Origin: Fusobacterium sp. | Lineage (GTDB): Bacteria; Fusobacteriota; Fusobacteriia; Fusobacteriales; Fusobacteriaceae | Assembly (NCBI GenBank): GCA_019416865.1 | Contig: DXWL01000050.1 | Span: forward strand, 1-10,632 | Reading direction: 5' to 3' | DNA: 10,632 nucleotides | Made by a program: the position numbers and the translations under genes | Part shown: in pieces, positions 7,442 to 10,632 of the stretch | Layout: every line of letters begins with the position of its first letter | How positions within the stretch are numbered: the stretch's first letter is position 1 | The notes under the pieces: model-generated | Database searches by the model: none | Told to the model about the DNA's origin: nothing | What the model saw: the letters and a program-made list of their open reading frames with translations, nothing else

Positions 7442-8644
7442 TTATAAAGAAAATTCTTTTGCTGCTGCTTGAACAGCTTCTTCTATATTTTCTCTTTCTA
7501 CACTGCAAGAGATACTTATTTCAGATGTTGTAACCTGATAGAAGTTTATTCCTGCATGGCTGAGTGCTGAGAAAAATCTTCCTGCAATGCCAGAGTTATT
7601 TATCATTCCCACACCAACAACAGATATCATTCCAAGATTATCTTTATACTCTATTACAGCTTCTGTAAACATAGTTTTAATTTTTTCAATAACCTGATCA
7701 AGCAGGTATTTTTCTGACAGCTGACAACTGAAAGATATTTCAACAGTTCCCTCTTTTGTAATATTTTGTGAAATCATATTGATATTAAGTCCACAATTAT
7801 CTATTGTAGTAAATATAGCAGCCACTTTTTCAGCTGAATATTTTATATTTGAAATAGTTGTTACAATTATTTCTTTTGTTATGCTTATCCCTGTTACTAA
7901 TTTTTCCTCTAATGCTGCATCTTTTTCCATTATATATGTTCCCCCTGTTTCACTTAATGTTTTTCCTACAAAAATTGGTATATTAAATTTTTTTCCAAGT
8001 TCTACTGCTCTTGTTTCCATAACCCCTGCTCCCAAATGAGCCATCTCCATCATCTCTTCATAAGATATTCTGTCTAAAAATTTTGCATTTGGATAAACTC
8101 TTGGATCTACACTGTAAATCCCTTCCACATCAGTATATATTCTGCATACACATTTAAGAGAGGCAGCAAGAGCCACAGCACTGGTATCAGATCCCCCTCT
8201 TCCAAGAGTAGTGATATCTCCTGTTTCATTTATTCCCTGAAACCCAGCTACAATTACGATATTTCCATCTTTTAGATATCCTTCTATTCTTTCAGTATCA
8301 ATATTTTTAATCTTGCTTTTTGTGTGTACCCCTGTTGTATGAATATGTGCTTGATATCCTGTAAGAGAGATTGCTTTTTCTCCTCTTGAATTAAGAGCCA
8401 TTGAAAGAAGTGAAACTGTTTGTTGCTCCCCTGTTGAAAGAAGTGAATCAAGTTCCCTTTGGTTTGGATTTCCTGATATCTCCTTTGCCATTTTTATCAA
8501 GGCGTCTGTTGTTTTTCCCATAGCTGATGCAACTACAACAAGTTCATTGTATTCTTTTTTCAGCTTCAGAATAAAGTCTGCCACTGCTTGAATTTTTTCT
8601 ATTGTGGCGACACTTGAACCACCGAATTTAAGTACTGCCCTCAT
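7442..8644 (-). CDS. lysC: Aspartokinase LysC
   Basis: Aspartokinase phosphorylates aspartate and opens the aspartate pathway. The amino acid kinase domain covers about residues 1-235, with KFGGSS at 6-11, TTLGRGGSDTSAV at 145-157 and TDVEGIYSVDPR at 171-182. Two ACT regulatory domains follow, about 260-330 and 340-400. The length, 400 residues, is that of a monofunctional enzyme with no homoserine dehydrogenase fused. It is the first gene after the lysine riboswitch and terminator, so lysine should limit its transcription. The ACT domains suggest additional feedback on the enzyme. An AAGGAG site lies 7 nt before the ATG. Confidence 0.96.
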   Translation of the reverse strand: MRAVLKFGGSSVATIEKIQAVADFILKLKKEYNELVVVASAMGKTTDALIKMAKEISGNPNQRELDSLLSTGEQQTVSLLSMALNSRGEKAISLTGYQAHIHTTGVHTKSKIKNIDTERIEGYLKDGNIVIVAGFQGINETGDITTLGRGGSDTSAVALAASLKCVCRIYTDVEGIYSVDPRVYPNAKFLDRISYEEMMEMAHLGAGVMETRAVELGKKFNIPIFVGKTLSETGGTYIMEKDAALEEKLVTGISITKEIIVTTISNIKYSAEKVAAIFTTIDNCGLNINMISQNITKEGTVEISFSCQLSEKYLLDQVIEKIKTMFTEAVIEYKDNLGMISVVGVGMINNSGIAGRFFSALSHAGINFYQVTTSEISISCSVERENIEEAVQAAAKEFSL

Positions 8645-8700
8645 GTTTGTTCTCCTTTTAAAAATATTTTATTTTAAAATCAATAAAGAAAAACGGTTAA

Positions 8701-8732
8701 TAAAAAAACCGGCAGACTGTTTATCTGCCGGT
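8701..8732 (-). terminator. Intrinsic terminator of the lysC leader (expression platform)
   Basis: On the minus strand a perfect 9-bp stem ACCGGCAGA/TCTGCCGGT with a 7-nt loop is followed by a run of seven T. It lies between the lysine aptamer and lysC and does not end any gene, as expected for riboswitch-controlled premature termination. It is by far the most GC-rich hairpin in the leader. Confidence 0.9.
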
Positions 8733-8788
8733 CAAGTATCGTGATTTTTTAAATAAAATAATATATTAAAAAAAGACAAAAAAGACAC

Positions 8789-8971
8789 AACAGAAAGCAC
8801 AACATTGAGATCCTGCATATCTCAATGACAGTCATACAGATATTTTCTGCATACCCAGCTGAAAAATTCTATCCCCACAAAATTTTTCGCTTCGGCAGTC
8901 TTGCCTTTCACTATATTTCAAAGCTGGGAAGCTCCATATAGCTACTATTCGCAACTGCGCCTCAATCTGTT
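8789..8971 (-). promoter_or_regulatory. Lysine riboswitch (L-box aptamer) of the lysC operon
   Basis: Read on the minus strand, the leader shows the conserved lysine riboswitch blocks in order: GAGGCGC (8963-8957), GAAAGGC (8909-8903), GCCGAAG (8896-8890), AGCTGGG (8860-8854) and GACTGTCA near 8833-8826. Matching helices are visible: a short P1 (8966-8971 with 8789-8794), P2 closed by ATATAG/CTATAT (8911-8916 with 8936-8941), P3 GGCA/TGCC (8894-8897 with 8902-8905), P4 GAAAAATT/AATTTTTC (8861-8868 with 8881-8888) and P5 (8834-8840 with 8846-8852, one G-U). An extra perfect 9-bp hairpin at 8803-8827 sits between P5 and the P1 3' strand. Lysine binding should favour the downstream terminator and turn the operon off. 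Confidence 0.93.
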
Positions 8972-8999
8972 TTATTGATTTGTGAGTATCTTACATCAA

Positions 9000-9005
9000 A
9001 TTATA
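9000..9005 (-). promoter_or_regulatory. Candidate -10 box for the lysC operon
   Basis: TATAAT on the minus strand lies about 30 nt upstream of the P1 5' strand, so a transcript starting near 8993 would carry the whole aptamer. No good -35 hexamer is present at 16-18 nt. A second minus-strand TATAAT at 9052-9057 is an alternative. Confidence 0.4.
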
Positions 9006-9103
9006 GAAAAATAAAAATTCAAAATAAATATGATAAGCATTTAAAAAATATATTATACTTTTGGATTTTATTGAACTAAACTTTAATAAAAATTTACAAA
9101 AAA

Positions 9104-9110
9104 GGGGAGG
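9104..9110 (+). promoter_or_regulatory. Ribosome binding site that sets the M20 gene start
   Basis: GGGGAGG lies 7 nt before the ATG at 9118. It falls inside the longer frame that opens at the TTG at 9061, so the TTG extension is not the real start. Confidence 0.8.
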
Positions 9111-9117
9111 ACAGGAG

Positions 9118-10311
9118 ATGGCAGGAGAAAACAGCTTTTTAAAAGATATTGAAAAAATTAATGAGTGGATTGTAAATATAAGAAGGGAGCTTCATTCTTG
9201 TCCTGAACTTGACTTTAATCTTCCTGAAACAGTGAAAATAGTGTGTACAGCTCTTGATGAAATGGGTGTTCCTTATAAAACAGGTGTAGGAAAAAGTGGT
9301 GTAGTTGGAGAGATTCAAGGAAAAGACAGAAATATTACAATAGCACTTCGTGCAGATATGGATGCACTGCCTATTATTGAAAATACAGGGTGTTCTTATG
9401 CTTCAAAAAATGAGGGGTGTATGCACGGGTGTGGACATGATGCTCACACAGCTGTTCTTCTTGGAGCAGCAAAAGTTCTTTCAGAAAAAAGAGATGAACT
9501 TCCATGTAATGTGAGATTTATTTTTCAACCAGCAGAGGAAACAACAGGAGGAGCAGATCCTATGATAAAAGATGGCTGTCTTGAAGATGTAGATGCAATT
9601 TTTGGACTTCATGTTGATCCAACAATAGATGCTGGAAAAATAGGGATAAAATATGGACCTTTGAGTGCTTCTTCCACATATCTTGATATGCAAATAAAAG
9701 GAAAAAGTTGTCATGGAGCATATCCAAGTGAGGGAATTGATGCAGTTGTTGCTGCTGCTTATGTAATAACTGCTGTTCAGTCTATAGTGAGCAGAAACAC
9801 AGATTCAAGAGATTCTGTTGTAATAACTTTTGGATCAATAAAAGGGGGAGAAAAGGAAAATATTGTTGCAGAAGAGGTAATATGCAGAGGAACTTTGAGA
9901 ACTCTTTCCAATGAGGTTAAAGAGGAAACAAAAGACAGATTAAAAAATCTTGTAAAAAGTATCAGTGCAGGATTTGGAGCAGAGGGAGAGATGAGTTTTA
10001 GGGACAGTTATCCGGCTCTTATAAATTCTGATGACTATGTGGATATAATAAAAAAATCTGGAGAGGAACTTTTAGGAAAAGAAAATATTTTTGTAAAGAA
10101 AATAGCGGATATGGGGGCAGAAGATTTTGCCTATTATCTTGAAAAAGTTCCTGGAGCATTTTTTAATCTTGGAGTGAAAAATCTTGAAAAAGGAATAACA
10201 GCTCCTCTTCATAATGGAAGATTTAACATTGATGAATCAGCTCTTCTTGTTGGGGTAAAAATGCAGGTTCTTAATATTCTTTCAGCTTATGAATTTTTAA
10301 AATTGAAATAA
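9118..10311 (+). CDS. M20D amidohydrolase, candidate N-acetyl-diaminopimelate deacetylase
   Basis: This 397-residue cytoplasmic metallohydrolase belongs to the M20D group (hippurate hydrolase, IAA-amino acid hydrolase, N-acetyl-DAP deacetylase). Metal-site residues are visible: C105 and H107 in HGCGHDAHT, E140/E141 in QPAEE, H165 in GLHVDP and H365 in PLHNG. RADMDALPI at 78-86 is also typical. The dimerisation domain spans about 182-295, with H199 in SCHGAYP. M20D specificity cannot be read from these motifs. Its position next to an acetylase-type dap operon that lacks a deacetylase suggests it removes acetate from N-acetyl-LL-DAP. A general N-acyl amino acid or aminobenzoyl-glutamate hydrolase is the alternative. 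It is transcribed away from lysC and starts outside the riboswitch leader. No convincing terminator follows it. Confidence 0.88.
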   Translation: MAGENSFLKDIEKINEWIVNIRRELHSCPELDFNLPETVKIVCTALDEMGVPYKTGVGKSGVVGEIQGKDRNITIALRADMDALPIIENTGCSYASKNEGCMHGCGHDAHTAVLLGAAKVLSEKRDELPCNVRFIFQPAEETTGGADPMIKDGCLEDVDAIFGLHVDPTIDAGKIGIKYGPLSASSTYLDMQIKGKSCHGAYPSEGIDAVVAAAYVITAVQSIVSRNTDSRDSVVITFGSIKGGEKENIVAEEVICRGTLRTLSNEVKEETKDRLKNLVKSISAGFGAEGEMSFRDSYPALINSDDYVDIIKKSGEELLGKENIFVKKIADMGAEDFAYYLEKVPGAFFNLGVKNLEKGITAPLHNGRFNIDESALLVGVKMQVLNILSAYEFLKLK

Positions 10312-10369
10312 AATTTTATTTTAAAATACAGTTTATTATATTTAAAAAACTAGGATTATATTTATAAAA

Positions 10370-10620
10370 TTGTAAAAATAAAATTCTCGATATTAAAAAT
10401 TGTTTCGTAATTTATGCAGTGAAACAGAATACTGAAAATTCGATGTTTGAACAAAGTGAGTTCGTCGATGTAGGAGGCTGAGAGTTTGCCAGAACTCTCA
10501 ACGACTAACAGAGCCGACGAATGAAGAAATTTTATTTATTAAATTTTTTCATTTGTTCCTCATTCAAATGAGCAATATAAATAGAAACTATTTTTTCTTA
10601 GAGAATTTTATTTTTTACAA
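10370..10620. repeat. MITE-like stretch bounded by ~20-bp inverted repeats
   Basis: TTGTAAAAATAAAATTCTC (10370-10388) and GAGAATTTTATTTTTTACAA (10601-10620) are inverse complements apart from one extra base in the A/T run. They enclose 251 bp with no transposase. The ends can be read as TGT...ACA. I see no clear target-site duplication next to them. The arms are low in complexity, so part of the match could be chance. Only one copy is in the window. Confidence 0.4.
10461..10521. other. Nested hairpin, possible structured RNA or repeat core
   Basis: Three nested helices are exact: TTCGTCG/CGACGAA (10461-10467 with 10515-10521), GGCT/AGCC (10476-10479 with 10512-10515) and GAGAGTT/AACTCTC (10480-10486 with 10493-10499) around a TGCCAG loop. 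The outer two share base 10515, so one of them loses a pair. The segment is clearly richer in G/C than its surroundings. No T-run follows, so it does not look like a simple terminator. Confidence 0.5.
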
Positions 10621-10632
10621 GTTTGCAACAGC

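Larger units (their letters stand above)
10312..10632. other. Intergenic region without a convincing gene
   Basis: These 321 bases hold no open frame with coding character on either strand. The first ~55 bases are A/T runs. The rest is occupied by the inverted-repeat-bounded stretch and the nested hairpin described separately. Confidence 0.7.

Noticed and set aside
7779..8039. Plus-strand open frame opposite lysC
   Set aside because: Antisense to the aspartokinase gene, without initiation signals.
9054..9059. TATACT as a -10 box for the M20 gene
   Set aside because: No -35 hexamer at suitable distance; the surroundings are A/T runs where such matches are common.
9061..9117. N-terminal extension of the M20 gene from a TTG start
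   Set aside because: The 19 extra residues are not family-like and the strong GGGGAGG site lies inside them, before ATG 9118.
10306..10340. A/T palindromes after the M20 gene as a terminator
   Set aside because: The stems have no G/C pairs and would not be stable enough to call.
10549..10571. 7-bp hairpin TCATTTG/CAAATGA as a terminator
   Set aside because: The stem is weak and no T-run follows it on either strand.
1..10632. tRNA, rRNA and CRISPR arrays
   Set aside because: I saw no tRNA-like cloverleaf, rRNA segment or regularly spaced direct repeats in the window.

Overview
The window is very AT-rich bacterial DNA with strong AGGAG-type ribosome binding sites. It carries a lysine/diaminopimelate (DAP) gene cluster under a lysine riboswitch. 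The gene content (GltS-type glutamate carrier, M29-like peptidase, acetylase-type DAP genes) and composition suggest a Fusobacterium-like organism, probably one of the species that makes DAP. That placement is inference; no rRNA or other marker gene is present.

Left part (1-2320, + strand). The first 17 bases match the Nextera/Tn5 mosaic-end adapter and are not genomic. A -10 box and an 18-bp perfect palindrome follow, then gltS (sodium/glutamate symporter). gltS is broken near its 3' end: the last ~49 codons continue in another frame after an apparent net loss of about 13 nt in the conserved motif after GHCGF. A 324-residue M29-type aminopeptidase-like gene follows 20 nt later. A terminator hairpin that could serve both strands separates this block from the next.

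Middle part (2327-9005, - strand). The order of transcription is lysine riboswitch, intrinsic terminator, lysC, asd, dapA, dapB, dapH, an aminotransferase (patA-like), and an AT-rich gene for a small membrane-anchored protein of unknown function. Spacing is tight: dapA/dapB and dapB/dapH overlap, and the last two genes share one base. The enzymes convert aspartate to aspartyl phosphate, aspartate semialdehyde, hydroxy-tetrahydrodipicolinate, tetrahydrodipicolinate, N-acetyl-2-amino-6-oxopimelate and N-acetyl-LL-DAP.

Right part (9006-10632, + strand). A divergent M20D amidohydrolase is a good candidate for the remaining N-acetyl-DAP deacetylase. With it, the acetylase branch as far as LL-DAP would be encoded here; dapF and lysA are absent. 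The M20 gene lies upstream of the riboswitch on the other strand, so the riboswitch should not control it. The last 320 bases contain no convincing gene. They do contain a 251-bp stretch bounded by near-perfect ~20-bp inverted repeats, with a nested hairpin inside, which looks like a MITE-like or other intergenic repeat.
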